From the NCBI RefSeq assembly GCF_028823685.1, contig NZ_JAPEHZ010000002.1:1-64000 (forward strand): a stretch of 64,000 bases of DNA. Reading direction: 5' to 3'. Origin of the DNA: Tenacibaculum sp. L6 (GTDB lineage: Bacteria; Bacteroidota; Bacteroidia; Flavobacteriales; Flavobacteriaceae). The stretch's first letter is position 1, and each line of letters begins with the position of its first letter. Positions 53,716 through 62,013 of this stretch are shown here, one piece after another. The notes below the pieces were generated by a model. It ran no database searches. It saw only the letters and a program-made list of their open reading frames with translations, and had not been told where the DNA came from. Both the position numbers and the translations under genes were made by a program.

Positions 53716-55032
53716 CTAGTATCTATAGTGTTCTGGCTTGTATGGACCTTCAACAGTTACACCAATATATTTCGCTTGGTCTTCACGTAACTCAGTTAAC
53801 TCTACACCAATCTTAGCTAAGTGCAATTTTGCTACTTTTTCATCTAAATGTTTTGGTAACATGTACACCTCATTTTTATACGCATCAGAATTATTCCATA
53901 ACTCGATTTGCGCTAAAGTTTGATTTGTAAATGAGTTAGACATTACAAAACTTGGGTGACCTGTAGCACAACCTAAGTTTACTAAACGTCCTTCAGCTAA
54001 TACGATAATATCGTTTCCTTTAACTGTATACTTATCAACCTGAGGCTTAATTTCAACCTTAGTATCTCCGTAAGTATCGTTTAACCAAGCCATTTGGATT
54101 TCGTTATCAAAGTGACCGATGTTACAAACGATAGTCTTATCTTTCATTGCTTCGAAGTGCTCAGAACGTACGATATCTTTGTTACCAGTAGTAGTAATTA
54201 CGATATCAGCCTTACCTACAACAGTTTCTAATTTCTTTACTTCAAAACCATCCATAGCAGCTTGTAACGCACAAATAGGATCAATTTCAGTAACAGTAAC
54301 GATAGAACCAGCTCCACGGAAAGAAGCCGCAGTACCTTTACCTACATCACCATAACCACAAACCACTACTCTTTTACCAGCTAACATTACATCAGTAGCA
54401 CGACGAATTGCATCTACAGCAGATTCTTTACATCCGTACTTATTGTCAAACTTCGATTTAGTAACCGAGTCATTTACGTTAATAGCAGGCATTGGTAACG
54501 TTCCGTTTTTCATACGCTCGTATAAACGGTGTACCCCTGTAGTAGTTTCTTCAGATAAACCTTTAATTCCAGGAGCTAACTCAGGATATTTATCTAATAC
54601 CATGTTTGTTAAATCTCCACCATCATCTAAAATCATGTTTAATGGCTTACGGTCTTCACCAAAGAATAACGTTTGCTCAATACACCAATCAAACTCTTCT
54701 TCGTTCATACCTTTCCAAGCATATACAGGAGTTCCTGCAGCTGCAATTGCCGCAGCAGCTTGATCTTGTGTAGAGAAAATATTACAAGAACTCCAAGTAA
54801 CCTCAGCTCCTAAAGCTTGTAATGTTTCAATTAAAACCGCAGTTTGAATCGTCATGTGTAAACATCCTGCAATTCTTGCTCCTTTTAAAGGTTGCTCCTC
54901 TTTGTATTCTTCACGTAAACTCATTAACCCAGGCATTTCTGCCTCTGCCAATTCAATCTCTTTTCTTCCCCAATCGGCTAAAGAAATATCTTTAACTTTG
55001 TAAGGAACATATGTAACGGTTTTTGTGCTCAT
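53716..55032 (-). CDS. ahcY: adenosylhomocysteinase
   Basis: This 438-residue enzyme hydrolyses S-adenosylhomocysteine to adenosine and homocysteine. It contains [25 protein letters not shown] (shown in part), the NAD-binding [39 protein letters not shown] and the C-terminal [10 protein letters not shown]. The length matches bacterial enzymes. Together with ahcY, the methionine gamma-lyase-like gene indicates active methionine turnover, though the two are 40 kb apart. It is divergent from the phosphopantetheinyl transferase gene with overlapping promoter elements. Confidence 0.97.
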   Translation of the reverse strand: MSTKTVTYVPYKVKDISLADWGRKEIELAEAEMPGLMSLREEYKEEQPLKGARIAGCLHMTIQTAVLIETLQALGAEVTWSSCNIFSTQDQAAAAIAAAGTPVYAWKGMNEEEFDWCIEQTLFFGEDRKPLNMILDDGGDLTNMVLDKYPELAPGIKGLSEETTTGVHRLYERMKNGTLPMPAINVNDSVTKSKFDNKYGCKESAVDAIRRATDVMLAGKRVVVCGYGDVGKGTAASFRGAGSIVTVTEIDPICALQAAMDGFEVKKLETVVGKADIVITTTGNKDIVRSEHFEAMKDKTIVCNIGHFDNEIQMAWLNDTYGDTKVEIKPQVDKYTVKGNDIIVLAEGRLVNLGCATGHPSFVMSNSFTNQTLAQIELWNNSDAYKNEVYMLPKHLDEKVAKLHLAKIGVELTELREDQAKYIGVTVEGPYKPEHYRY

Positions 55033-55054
55033 ATTTTTGTATATTTATATATCT

Positions 55055-55062
55055 TAAATTTG
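55055..55062 (+). promoter_or_regulatory. -7 element for the phosphopantetheinyl transferase gene
   Basis: TAAATTTG matches TAnnTTTG, 32 bases before the ATG at 55095. The nearest TTG upstream (55037-55039) gives only a 15-base spacer, slightly short. It lies beside a minus-strand -7 element for ahcY. Confidence 0.4.
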
Positions 55063-55067
55063 AGTCG

Positions 55068-55075
55068 CAAAATTA
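55068..55075 (-). promoter_or_regulatory. -7 element for ahcY
   Basis: On the minus strand TAATTTTG matches TAnnTTTG, about 35 bases before the ahcY start codon. No clear -33 TTG at standard spacing is seen. It lies only 5 bases from the divergent plus-strand element. Confidence 0.4.
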
Positions 55076-55094
55076 CGAAATAACTTTCTAAAAT

Positions 55095-55721
55095 ATGCCT
55101 CTTCACAAAACATTAACGGTAAACAACCACGCTAAAGCGTTGATTTGGAAGATAGATGAACCTTTTGAAGAACTTTCAAAAGGGGTATTTCTTACAGATG
55201 AAAATCAGCAACGAGTAAATGGTATGAAATCCGATTTGCATCAAAGAGGTTTTTTAAGTGTGCGCCATTTACTAAAAGAAATTGGTTATACTGATAATGA
55301 TTTGGTGTATGATGAGTATGGAAAACCACATTTAAAAGATGGAAATTTTATTTCGATTACGCATTCATTCATCTTTTCGGCCATTATTATTTCTACAGAA
55401 CAACCTGTTGGTATTGATATTGAAATGCAGCGAGACAAGATTGTAAAAATTGCCCATAAGTTTACTCCTATTGAAGAATACAAATCGATTGCCAACCACG
55501 ATGCTTTGGTAAGCAAACTCACCATTGTTTGGGGCGCCAAAGAAAGTTTGTATAAAATCTACGGAAAGAAAAAACTCCGCTTCTTAGAAAACATTTATAT
55601 TGAAGATTTCTCTTTTGACACCAATGAAACTACAGGTAAAATTTTGTACGAAGGTGAAACTTCTGACTACGATATTCGCTTCTTAGAAATGGAAGGGTTT
55701 ACTTGTGTATATGCATACTAA
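55095..55721 (+). CDS. 4'-phosphopantetheinyl transferase superfamily protein (Sfp/AcpT-like)
   Basis: This 208-residue enzyme transfers phosphopantetheine from CoA to carrier proteins. The metal-binding motif is VGIDIEMQ, and the second signature is WGAKESLYKIYGKKKL. The short length is intermediate between AcpS and Sfp types and the two-half Sfp fold is visible. The carrier protein it serves is not in this window; it may be the fatty-acid acyl carrier protein or a lipid-synthesis protein. Confidence 0.88.
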   Translation: MPLHKTLTVNNHAKALIWKIDEPFEELSKGVFLTDENQQRVNGMKSDLHQRGFLSVRHLLKEIGYTDNDLVYDEYGKPHLKDGNFISITHSFIFSAIIISTEQPVGIDIEMQRDKIVKIAHKFTPIEEYKSIANHDALVSKLTIVWGAKESLYKIYGKKKLRFLENIYIEDFSFDTNETTGKILYEGETSDYDIRFLEMEGFTCVYAY

Positions 55722-55795
55722 GGAACTATTCTATTAAAACACCTTAAACAATTTTGAAACTTTGTAACTTTGTTTCTTTTCAATAAAAAAGAACA

Positions 55796-56056
55796 ATGAA
55801 AATCTCTGTAGAACTTACCCTAAGTCCACTTCAAAACGAATTTGAAGAACCTATTATCAACTTCATTAAAAAGTTACGTGCTTCTGGTTTAACTATATTG
55901 GAAAATCCATTAAGTACCCAAGTATATGGTGACTATGACACCGTAATGAATTTGATTACTTCTGAGTTAAAAAACACGTTTGAATTAATAGATAATGGAT
56001 TGCTATTTATGAAAATTGTAAAAACGGATCGTAGCGATTATGAACCAACTTTTTGA
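55796..56056 (+). CDS. thiamine-binding (YkoF/MTH1187-like) protein
   Basis: This 86-residue cytoplasmic protein begins KISVELTLSPLQNEFEEPII. It resembles the small ferredoxin-like-fold thiamine-binding family (beta-alpha-beta with a TLSPL-like motif and a final strand FMKIVKTDR). Members such as YkoF bind thiamine or hydroxymethylpyrimidine. Its 3' end overlaps the pnuC gene by 17 bases, so the pair is translationally coupled. The family call rests on pattern and size. Confidence 0.7.
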   Translation: MKISVELTLSPLQNEFEEPIINFIKKLRASGLTILENPLSTQVYGDYDTVMNLITSELKNTFELIDNGLLFMKIVKTDRSDYEPTF

Positions 56057-56672
56057 TTTCCTTTTCGGTCAATATGCCAACTATAATCCCATAGATGTTT
56101 GGCTAGAAATTATTGCCGTAATTTTTGGTTTTTTATCGGTTTGGTATTCTAAGCAGAATAAAATTTGGGTGTTCCCTACGGGGATGATAAGCACTGCTAT
56201 TTTTGTGTACCTCTTGTTAAAATGGGAACTATTAGGCGATATGATGATTAACGGCTACTATTTTAGCATGAGTGTATACGGTTGGTATATCTGGACGCGT
56301 AAAGTAGATGCCTCTCACGTTACACCAATTTCTAGAACCACACCAAAAGAGAAAAAAATAAGCATCGCTATTTTTTTAGCAACCCTAATTTTTGTGTATG
56401 TTGTGTACACAAGTTTCGACAAATGGACTAACTGGACTGCCTATGTTGATACCGTTACCACAGCTATTTTCTTTGTGGGAATGTGGCTCATGGCAAAACG
56501 AAAAATAGAGAACTGGATTTATTGGATTATCGGAGATATCATTTCCGTTCCTTTGTACTTTTATAAAGGATTTACCTTTACCAGTTTTCAATATTTAATT
56601 TTTACTTTTATAGCAATTGCAGGATATTTAGCATGGAAAAAGCACTTAAACAACAACCTATCAACCTTGTAA
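56040..56672 (+). CDS. pnuC: PnuC-family vitamin transporter (nicotinamide riboside or thiamine)
   Basis: This 210-residue inner-membrane protein has about seven hydrophobic helices. Recognisable blocks are IIAVIFGFLSVWYSKQNKIW, NGYYFSMSVYGWYIWTRK and the signature ENWIYWIIGDIISVPLYFYKG. PnuC carries nicotinamide riboside by facilitated diffusion and is trapped by a kinase; the related PnuT carries thiamine. The operon has a thiamine-binding protein upstream and a NadR-like kinase downstream, so the substrate is uncertain. The gene overlaps both neighbours (17 and 40 bases). Confidence 0.88.
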   Translation: MNQLFDFLFGQYANYNPIDVWLEIIAVIFGFLSVWYSKQNKIWVFPTGMISTAIFVYLLLKWELLGDMMINGYYFSMSVYGWYIWTRKVDASHVTPISRTTPKEKKISIAIFLATLIFVYVVYTSFDKWTNWTAYVDTVTTAIFFVGMWLMAKRKIENWIYWIIGDIISVPLYFYKGFTFTSFQYLIFTFIAIAGYLAWKKHLNNNLSTL

Positions 56673-57289
56673 AGGTAGTTTTATTTGGACCTGAAAGTAC
56701 GGGAAAAACTACCCTTTCTAGTCAGTTAGCACGCCATTACAATACGGTTTGGGCTCCCGAATTTGCTCGGGAATATTTACAAGACAAATGGAATAACGAA
56801 CGTAAAACCTGTGAACAAAGCGATTTAATTCCGATTGCTGAAGGACAAATGGGTTTGGAAAACGAATTGGCTAGAAAAGCAGATAAAGTCTTGGTTTGTG
56901 ACACCGATTTGCTAGAAACTAAAGTATATTCTGAAGAGTATTATGGCGGATTCGTAGATCCGAAATTAGATGAGGCTGCCATTGCAAACACTTACGATAT
57001 TTATTTTTTAACCTATATCGATACTCCTTGGGAGGCCGATGATTTACGCGACAGACCCGAGCAACGTTTGGAAATGTTTAAAGCCTTTGAAAATGCGTTA
57101 AAAAAATACAATCGCCCTTATTTGTTATTAAAAGGTGATAAAGAAACCCGCTTAAAAAAAGCAGTAGCAATTATTGATGCGTTACTCGCTGAAAAAGAAA
57201 ACTTGTATTCTTTTTCGGATACCCTTACCGATGTAGACATGCATTTTATGCATCAAGATTTAGGAACACCCGATTACCCAATTGACTAA
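56633..57289 (+). CDS. NadR-like ribosylnicotinamide kinase / P-loop ATPase
   Basis: This 218-residue protein has a P-loop at GPESTGKTT near residues 19-27, the block VWAPEFAREYLQDKW typical of the NadR kinase domain, and VCDTDLLETKVYSEEYYG. In NadR this domain phosphorylates nicotinamide riboside to NMN. The adenylyltransferase and DNA-binding domains of full NadR are absent. Phosphorylation would trap the vitamin imported by PnuC. A thiamine-directed activity is possible given the upstream thiamine-binding gene (inference). It overlaps pnuC by 40 bases. Confidence 0.87.
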   Translation: MEKALKQQPINLVKVVLFGPESTGKTTLSSQLARHYNTVWAPEFAREYLQDKWNNERKTCEQSDLIPIAEGQMGLENELARKADKVLVCDTDLLETKVYSEEYYGGFVDPKLDEAAIANTYDIYFLTYIDTPWEADDLRDRPEQRLEMFKAFENALKKYNRPYLLLKGDKETRLKKAVAIIDALLAEKENLYSFSDTLTDVDMHFMHQDLGTPDYPID

Positions 57290-57312
57290 TGAATAAATAC
57301 ATTAAAGAAAAC

Positions 57313-57467
57313 TGTCAATTCGAGTGAATTTTGCGATTGAAAAGAGCATAATTTGTATCGAGAATTTAGGACTTAGACGCTGGAATAGTTCTCGATAGCT
57401 CTGCTGAGCGTAGCCGAAGTAAAATTTTCATCTCGTTATCACTTGATAAAAACCACTCGAACTGACA
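57313..57467. repeat. 155-bp inverted-repeat element (MITE-like)
   Basis: TGTCAATTCGAGTG (57313-57326) and CACTCGAACTGACA (57454-57467) are inverted copies with one mismatch. The interior is more G/C-rich than the flanks, has internal CGAGAA and TCTCGATAGCTC-type short repeats, and is non-coding. No transposase gene is near. As far as I recall, related TGTCA-TTCGAG intergenic repeats are common in flavobacterial genomes. Confidence 0.7.
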
Positions 57468-57494
57468 TTAGAAATTAATGCATTCACAAACACC

Positions 57495-57896
57495 ATGAAC
57501 AAAGAACAACTACTAAAAGAACTCAATTTTAAAGCCGTACGAAGCTCTGGTGCGGGCGGACAGCATGTAAACAAGGTTTCCTCAAAAGTAGAATTGACGT
57601 TTACTATCGAAAGTTCTGAAGGACTCACCGAAGAGGAAAAAGAATTGTTGCTTAAAAACCTAGACAACAGATTGTCTAAAGACAATGTTTTAACCCTAAG
57701 CTCTCAAGAAAGCCGCTCACAACACCGCAATAAAGAATTGGTAACTGAACGCTTTTTTAACCTCTTAGAACAAGCTTTAGTAGTACCTAAAGTACGTAAA
57801 GCTACTAAACCTAAAAAAGCAGCGATCACCAAACGTTTAGACGAAAAAAAACAACACTCAGAAAAAAAAGAAAACCGAAAAAAGTTTCGGTTTTAG
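57495..57896 (+). CDS. arfB: alternative ribosome-rescue factor ArfB (peptidyl-tRNA hydrolase)
   Basis: This 133-residue protein has the GGQ motif at residues 21-23 in SSGAGGQHVNKVSSKVELTF, as in release factors. A basic C-terminal tail follows (KATKPKKAAITKRLDEKKQH) that threads into the mRNA channel. ArfB rescues stalled ribosomes without release factor 1 or 2. The gene stands alone, downstream of the 155-bp repeat. Its stop lies within an inverted repeat that also acts on the minus strand. Confidence 0.94.
   Translation: MNKEQLLKELNFKAVRSSGAGGQHVNKVSSKVELTFTIESSEGLTEEEKELLLKNLDNRLSKDNVLTLSSQESRSQHRNKELVTERFFNLLEQALVVPKVRKATKPKKAAITKRLDEKKQHSEKKENRKKFRF
57864..57894 (-). terminator. terminator of the acyl-CoA carboxylase operon (within the arfB 3' end)
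   Basis: AAAACCGAAA and TTTCGGTTTT pair around AAAG (57871-57894). On the minus strand the stem is followed by a run of T residues, so it can end the carboxylase transcript. It overlaps the arfB stop codon. Confidence 0.6.
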
Positions 57897-57901
57897 AATA
57901 T

Positions 57902-57936
57902 AAAAAGTTAAAAACACTATTACCTTTAACTTTTTT
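57902..57936. terminator. AT-rich terminator between arfB and the carboxyltransferase gene
   Basis: AAAAAGTTAAA (57902-57912) pairs with TTTAACTTTTT (57925-57935) around a 12-base loop, followed by T. On the plus strand it can end the arfB transcript. Confidence 0.6.
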
Positions 57937-57950
57937 ACTTAAATCTTTTC

Positions 57951-59492
57951 TTACAACGGAATATTCCCATGTTTTCTATTAGGTCGTTCTACCTTTTTAC
58001 CTTCTAACATAGCAAAGGCTTTAATCAGTTTTCTACGGGTGTTTTGTGGCAAAATAACCTCATCTACAAATCCGCGTTCTGCTGCTCGGTACGGATTCGC
58101 AAATTTATCAGCATACTCCGCTTCTTTCTCCGCTAGTTTCGCTTCGTGATCGTCTGCTTCGGCAATTTCCTTTTTAAAGATAATTTCACTCGCTCCTTTT
58201 GCTCCCATTACCGCAATTTCTGCACTAGGCCATGCAAAATTCATATCGGCTCCAATGTGTTTTGAATTCATTACGTCATAGGCTCCACCATAAGCTTTAC
58301 GGGTAATTACACTTACTCTTGGCACGGTAGCTTCACTCAACGCATATAATAGTTTTGCTCCATTGGTAATAATAGCGTTCCATTCTTGGTCAGTTCCTGG
58401 TAAAAATCCTGGTACATCTACCAACACTAATAACGGAATATTAAAGCAATCACAAAAACGAGTGAATCGTGCTGCTTTTTTAGAACTGTTTACATCCAAA
58501 CATCCGGCTAAACTCATCGGTTGGTTGGCAACAATCCCAACACTTCTTCCTCCTAAACGCGCAAACCCAACCACGATATTATCAGCATAATCTTTATGGA
58601 TTTCAAAAAACGAATCAGCATCAGCAATACCATCAATTACTGCACGCATATCGTACGGCTTGTTGGCATTATCTGGAACTATATTGGCTAATTCTTCTCT
58701 AATTTCATCGCCTAATTCAAATGGTAACTTTGCTGTAGTTTCTTGATTGTTCTGTGGCATATAGCTCAACAATGTTTTAATATCTTCCAAACATTGTACA
58801 TCGTTCGCTGCCGTTAAATGCGTAACTCCCGATTTGGTTGCATGCGTACTCGCTCCTCCTAATTCTTCTGAAGTTACTTCTTCATTGGTTACTGTTTTTA
58901 CTACGTTAGGTCCCGTAACAAACATATAACTTGAATTTTCTACCATAACGGTAAAATCGGTCATCGCTGGTGAATATACTGCTCCACCTGCACAAGGTCC
59001 CATAATTGCTGAGATTTGTGGAATTACTCCTGATGCTTGTACATTTCTGTAAAAAATATCGGCATAACCACCTAACGAACGTACTCCTTCTTGAATACGC
59101 GCTCCACCAGAATCGTTCAATCCGATTAATGGCGCTCCTACTTTTACCGCTAAATCCATAATCTTACAGATTTTTTCGGCGTGTGTTTCCGATAACGAAC
59201 CTCCAAACACCGTAAAGTCTTGTGCAAACACATATACTAAACGTCCGTTTACAGTTCCGTATCCTGTTACCACTCCGTCACCATAAAACTTCTGATTTTC
59301 CATTCCAAAATCGGTCGTTCTATGGGTTACTAAAATGCCGACTTCTTCAAAAGAACCTTCATCTAAGAAATAATCGATTCGCTCACGAGCGGTTAATTTT
59401 CCTTTTTGATGATGACGGTCGGTACGTTGTTGTCCGCCTCCTAACTTTGCTTCGGTAAGTTTATGTTGTAATTCTTCTATTTTAGATTTCAT
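57951..59492 (-). CDS. acyl-CoA carboxylase carboxyltransferase (beta) subunit
   Basis: This 513-residue protein transfers CO2 from carboxybiotin to propionyl-CoA, acetyl-CoA or methylcrotonyl-CoA. Typical blocks are [56 protein letters not shown] and [20 protein letters not shown]. The substrate is not settled; propionyl-CoA is usual for such three-gene sets. It is the last gene of an operon with the biotin carrier and biotin carboxylase, but a repeat element sits between it and the biotin carboxylase gene. Confidence 0.92.
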   Translation of the reverse strand: MKSKIEELQHKLTEAKLGGGQQRTDRHHQKGKLTARERIDYFLDEGSFEEVGILVTHRTTDFGMENQKFYGDGVVTGYGTVNGRLVYVFAQDFTVFGGSLSETHAEKICKIMDLAVKVGAPLIGLNDSGGARIQEGVRSLGGYADIFYRNVQASGVIPQISAIMGPCAGGAVYSPAMTDFTVMVENSSYMFVTGPNVVKTVTNEEVTSEELGGASTHATKSGVTHLTAANDVQCLEDIKTLLSYMPQNNQETTAKLPFELGDEIREELANIVPDNANKPYDMRAVIDGIADADSFFEIHKDYADNIVVGFARLGGRSVGIVANQPMSLAGCLDVNSSKKAARFTRFCDCFNIPLLVLVDVPGFLPGTDQEWNAIITNGAKLLYALSEATVPRVSVITRKAYGGAYDVMNSKHIGADMNFAWPSAEIAVMGAKGASEIIFKKEIAEADDHEAKLAEKEAEYADKFANPYRAAERGFVDEVILPQNTRRKLIKAFAMLEGKKVERPNRKHGNIPL

Positions 59493-59507
59493 CTATATTC
59501 TTTTTTT

Positions 59508-59615
59508 GGGCGTTCCCCAAGGGTCGGGCTTTCCGCTATATCTTTTGTTGGTTCTCGATACTTGCTTCGCAAACTCGAACTGACAACAAAAGGATGCCGC
59601 TGCAATCCCTAACGC
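59508..59615. repeat. composite intergenic repeat (large imperfect hairpin with an inner element)
   Basis: An outer imperfect inverted repeat joins GGGCGTT...TATCTTTTGTTG (59508-59550) to CAACAAAAGGAT...AACGC (59584-59615). Its loop holds an inner segment, GGTTCTCGATAC...ACTCGAACTGACA (59550-59585), whose end matches the right arm of the 155-bp element at 57313-57467. It looks like one repeat nested in another, inside the carboxylase operon. Related sequences are frequent in flavobacterial intergenic regions, as I recall. Confidence 0.6.
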
Positions 59616-59625
59616 ACATGATGTA

Positions 59626-61063
59626 TTAACAAGTTTTTAAAATACGTTGCTCTTTTAAATACTGCTGTAAGGCTACTTGTGCAGCAATCTTTGCTTCTTT
59701 TTCGTATCCTGCTTTTAACAACTCAGGCGTATAATATTTCTTTACAAAATGAGTATCGAAATTCCCTGAGGTGAAAGCTTCGTGTTCGCATACGAACTTT
59801 CCGAACGGCAACGTAGTTTCTATTCCTTTTACCTTATAATTACTAATCGCACTGTTTCATTAACTCAATAGCTTCTTCGCGTGTATTTCCGTAGGTAATC
59901 AATTTAGAAATCATCGGGTCGTAATAAATAGGAATTTCCATTCCTTCTTCAAAACCATCATCTACTCGAATATTTTCTCCTTTCGGATGTTGGTAGGTTT
60001 CCAACACTCCAATACTCGGTGCAAAATTGTCTAAAGGATCTTCGGCATATACACGTAACTCTAGCGCGTGTCCGTTAATTTGTAAATCGTCTTGGGTGAA
60101 TGATAGCTCCTCTCCTCTTGCTATTTTTATTTGTTGCTCTACTAAGTCTACTCCCGTAATGAGTTCAGTAACTGGATGCTCTACTTGTAAACGTGTATTC
60201 ATTTCTAGGAAGTAGAAGTTTTTGTTTTCGTCTAGTAAGAACTCCACTGTTCCAGCTCCTAAATAATCACAAGCTTTCGCAACTCTTACAGCTGCAGCCC
60301 CCATGGCTTCTCTAATTTCTGGAGTCAACACACTCGATGGTGCTTCTTCTACTACTTTTTGGTGGCGACGTTGTACCGAACATTCTCGTTCAAATAAGTG
60401 TACTACGTTTCCATGAGCATCTGCCAATACTTGGATTTCGATATGACGTGGTGACCCTACATATTTTTCTATAAATACAGAACCATCTCCAAAAGCTGAT
60501 TCTGCCTCTGAAATTGCACGCTGCATTTGTTCTTTAATATCGGCTTCTTTTTCAACAACACGCATTCCTTTTCCTCCGCCTCCTGCTGAGGCTTTGATTA
60601 AAATCGGATATCCTATTTCATTCGCTACTTTCGAAGCATATTCTACATCGGTTACCGCTTCGTCAATACCTGGAACCATCGGAATATCATAGGCTTTTAC
60701 TGCATCTTTTGCAGCCAATTTACTTCCCATAACTTCAATAGCATGAGTTTTCGGCCCTATAAATACAATTCCTGATTTTGCTACGGCTTCTCCAAAGGCT
60801 GCGTTTTCACTTAAAAATCCGTATCCTGGGTGAATTCCATCTACATCTAACTCTTTCGCTACTTCAATAATTTTATCGCCTAATAAATACGATTGGTTAG
60901 AAGGTGCAGGACCAATACATACTGCTTCGTCTGCAAAAGTTACGTGTGGTGAGTTCCTATCTGCTTCTGAAAAAACCGCTACCGTTTTAATTCCCATCTT
61001 TTTTGCTGTACGCATTACACGCAAGGCAATTTCTCCTCTATTTGCTACTAATATCTTTTTCAT
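59626..61063 (-). pseudogene. acyl-CoA carboxylase biotin carboxylase subunit, frameshifted
   Basis: The main frame (59843-61063) codes for 406 residues: RGEIALRVMRTAKKMGIKTV, the ATP-grasp KASAGGGGKGMRVVEK, and the EMNTRLQVEHPVTE catalytic region. It ends abruptly as ELMKQ-Cys-Asp-stop. Dropping one base at 59851 (A on the plus strand, T in the coding strand) lets it continue A-I-S-N-Y-K-V and then TLPFGKFVCEHEAFTSGNFD (see 59626-59811), giving a normal 478-residue protein. The last 70 residues of the biotin-carboxylase C-terminal domain are therefore lost. No homopolymer surrounds the site. The cause could be a real mutation, programmed frameshifting or an assembly error. Confidence 0.85.
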
Positions 61064-61064
61064 C

Positions 61065-61550
61065 TTATTCCATTTCTATTAAAACCGTATTCTTTTCTAC
61101 CTTGTCTCCTGCTTGAATCGCTATCGATTTTACGACTCCGTCTCTTGGTGCTTGTAAGGTATTTTCCATTTTCATGGCTTCTAATACCAAAATTCCGTCA
61201 CCTTCTTTTACTTCTTGACCAATTTCAACATCAACAGAAACAATTAACCCAGGCATTGGTGCCTTGATATCGTTTTCTTTTTTCTCTGCAGCTACTTCTA
61301 ACCCTAACTCATCAATTAACATATCTAATTCATCAGCAATATTTACCTCGTAAGTATTTCCGTTGATTTGAATGGTGTATGTTTTTTTGTTGAAATTTGT
61401 TTGGAGTATGGTAGCTTGATACGATTGGTTACCATCAAGTACATGGTAGTTATTTTTTGATTTTTCTACTATATCTAACGCCTCTATTTGCGCTTCAGTA
61501 AAATCAAAATCATGCGTTTTATTAACTCTAGTTTTAAAAGATTTACTCAT
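61065..61550 (-). CDS. biotin carboxyl carrier subunit of acyl-CoA carboxylase
   Basis: This 161-residue protein has a C-terminal biotinyl domain with Lys127 in EAMKMENTLQAP, preceded by KAPMPGLIVSVDVEIGQEV. The N-terminal half is a variable region with strands (YTIQINGNTYEVNIADE). Biotin ligase modifies Lys127, which shuttles carboxyl groups from the biotin carboxylase to the carboxyltransferase. It is the first gene of the operon and lies 1 base before the biotin carboxylase ATG. Confidence 0.93.
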   Translation of the reverse strand: MSKSFKTRVNKTHDFDFTEAQIEALDIVEKSKNNYHVLDGNQSYQATILQTNFNKKTYTIQINGNTYEVNIADELDMLIDELGLEVAAEKKENDIKAPMPGLIVSVDVEIGQEVKEGDGILVLEAMKMENTLQAPRDGVVKSIAIQAGDKVEKNTVLIEME

Positions 61551-61726
61551 AAATATCTGATATTTTCACCACTAAAATATTAAAATTACAACGGAATGCG
61601 TGTGTTAAATCTATAAATTGATTTAGAATGTTTTTTTACTTTCTTAATTACTTCCTATTCATTTACAAGCAACCCTAGAAAAACCTACTATTTATCGCTC
61701 TTAATTCATATTTCATATTTACCTTT
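61551..61726. other. AT-rich stretch between the carboxylase operon and the riboswitch
   Basis: This 176-base stretch holds no ORF, tRNA or repeat that I can support. It must contain the promoter of the biotin-carrier operon on the minus strand and that of the riboswitch transcript on the plus strand, but no convincing TAnnTTTG element is visible. Confidence 0.4.
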
Positions 61727-61883
61727 GCTCCGTTCTCATAAAGGGGTGCCTTTTTGAGTTATTAGTGTTTAATGAATAGTTATTAGTTAACTTAAAATTT
61801 AACATTTACAACTCATAGTTAAAAATAGGCTGAGATCATACCCAACGAACCTGGAACAGGTAATGCTGTTTAGGGAAGCGAGC
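61727..61883 (+). promoter_or_regulatory. TPP (thiamine pyrophosphate) riboswitch, THI element
   Basis: The conserved parts are present in order: GGGGTGCC (61743-61750), GGCTGAGATCATACCC (61828-61843), AACCTGGAACAGGTAATGCT (61848-61867) and AGGGAA (61872-61877). P1 can form between GCTCCGTTC (61727-61735) and GAAGCGAGC (61875-61883) with a 2x2 internal loop. The insert between the two halves is long and AT-rich (an extended P3 arm). It controls the TonB-dependent receptor gene at 62014, so that uptake is switched off when TPP is plentiful. Confidence 0.93.
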
Positions 61884-61889
61884 GTAAAT

Positions 61890-61911
61890 AAAAGGTCTGG
61901 TAGACCTTTTT
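61890..61911 (+). terminator. rho-independent terminator in the TPP riboswitch expression platform
   Basis: AAAAGGTCT (61890-61898) pairs with AGACCTTTT (61902-61910) around a 3-base loop, with more T. It starts 7 bases after the aptamer, where a riboswitch-controlled terminator is expected. A further hairpin GTAAAGC/GCTTTAC lies at 61925-61941. Confidence 0.8.
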
Positions 61912-62013
61912 AGCGAGTGCAAAAGTAAAGCTACGCTTTACGCTCATAATTTAATTATTCAATGTTTAACTAAAGAATAATTACCTCTTTTTATTCGATT
62001 TTGTTTTTTATAA

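Noticed and set aside
55721-55795. TPP riboswitch upstream of the thiamine-binding/PnuC operon
   Set aside because: The 75-base gap lacks the THI motifs found before the TonB receptor gene, so control by TPP is not supported there.
57313-57467. 155-bp element considered as an insertion sequence
   Set aside because: It is far too short for a transposase and has no open reading frame; it is treated as a non-autonomous repeat.
59843-59855. Programmed ribosomal frameshift in the biotin carboxylase gene
   Set aside because: No slippery heptamer and no clear downstream pseudoknot are seen, and the family is not known for it; mutation or assembly error is simpler, though not excluded.
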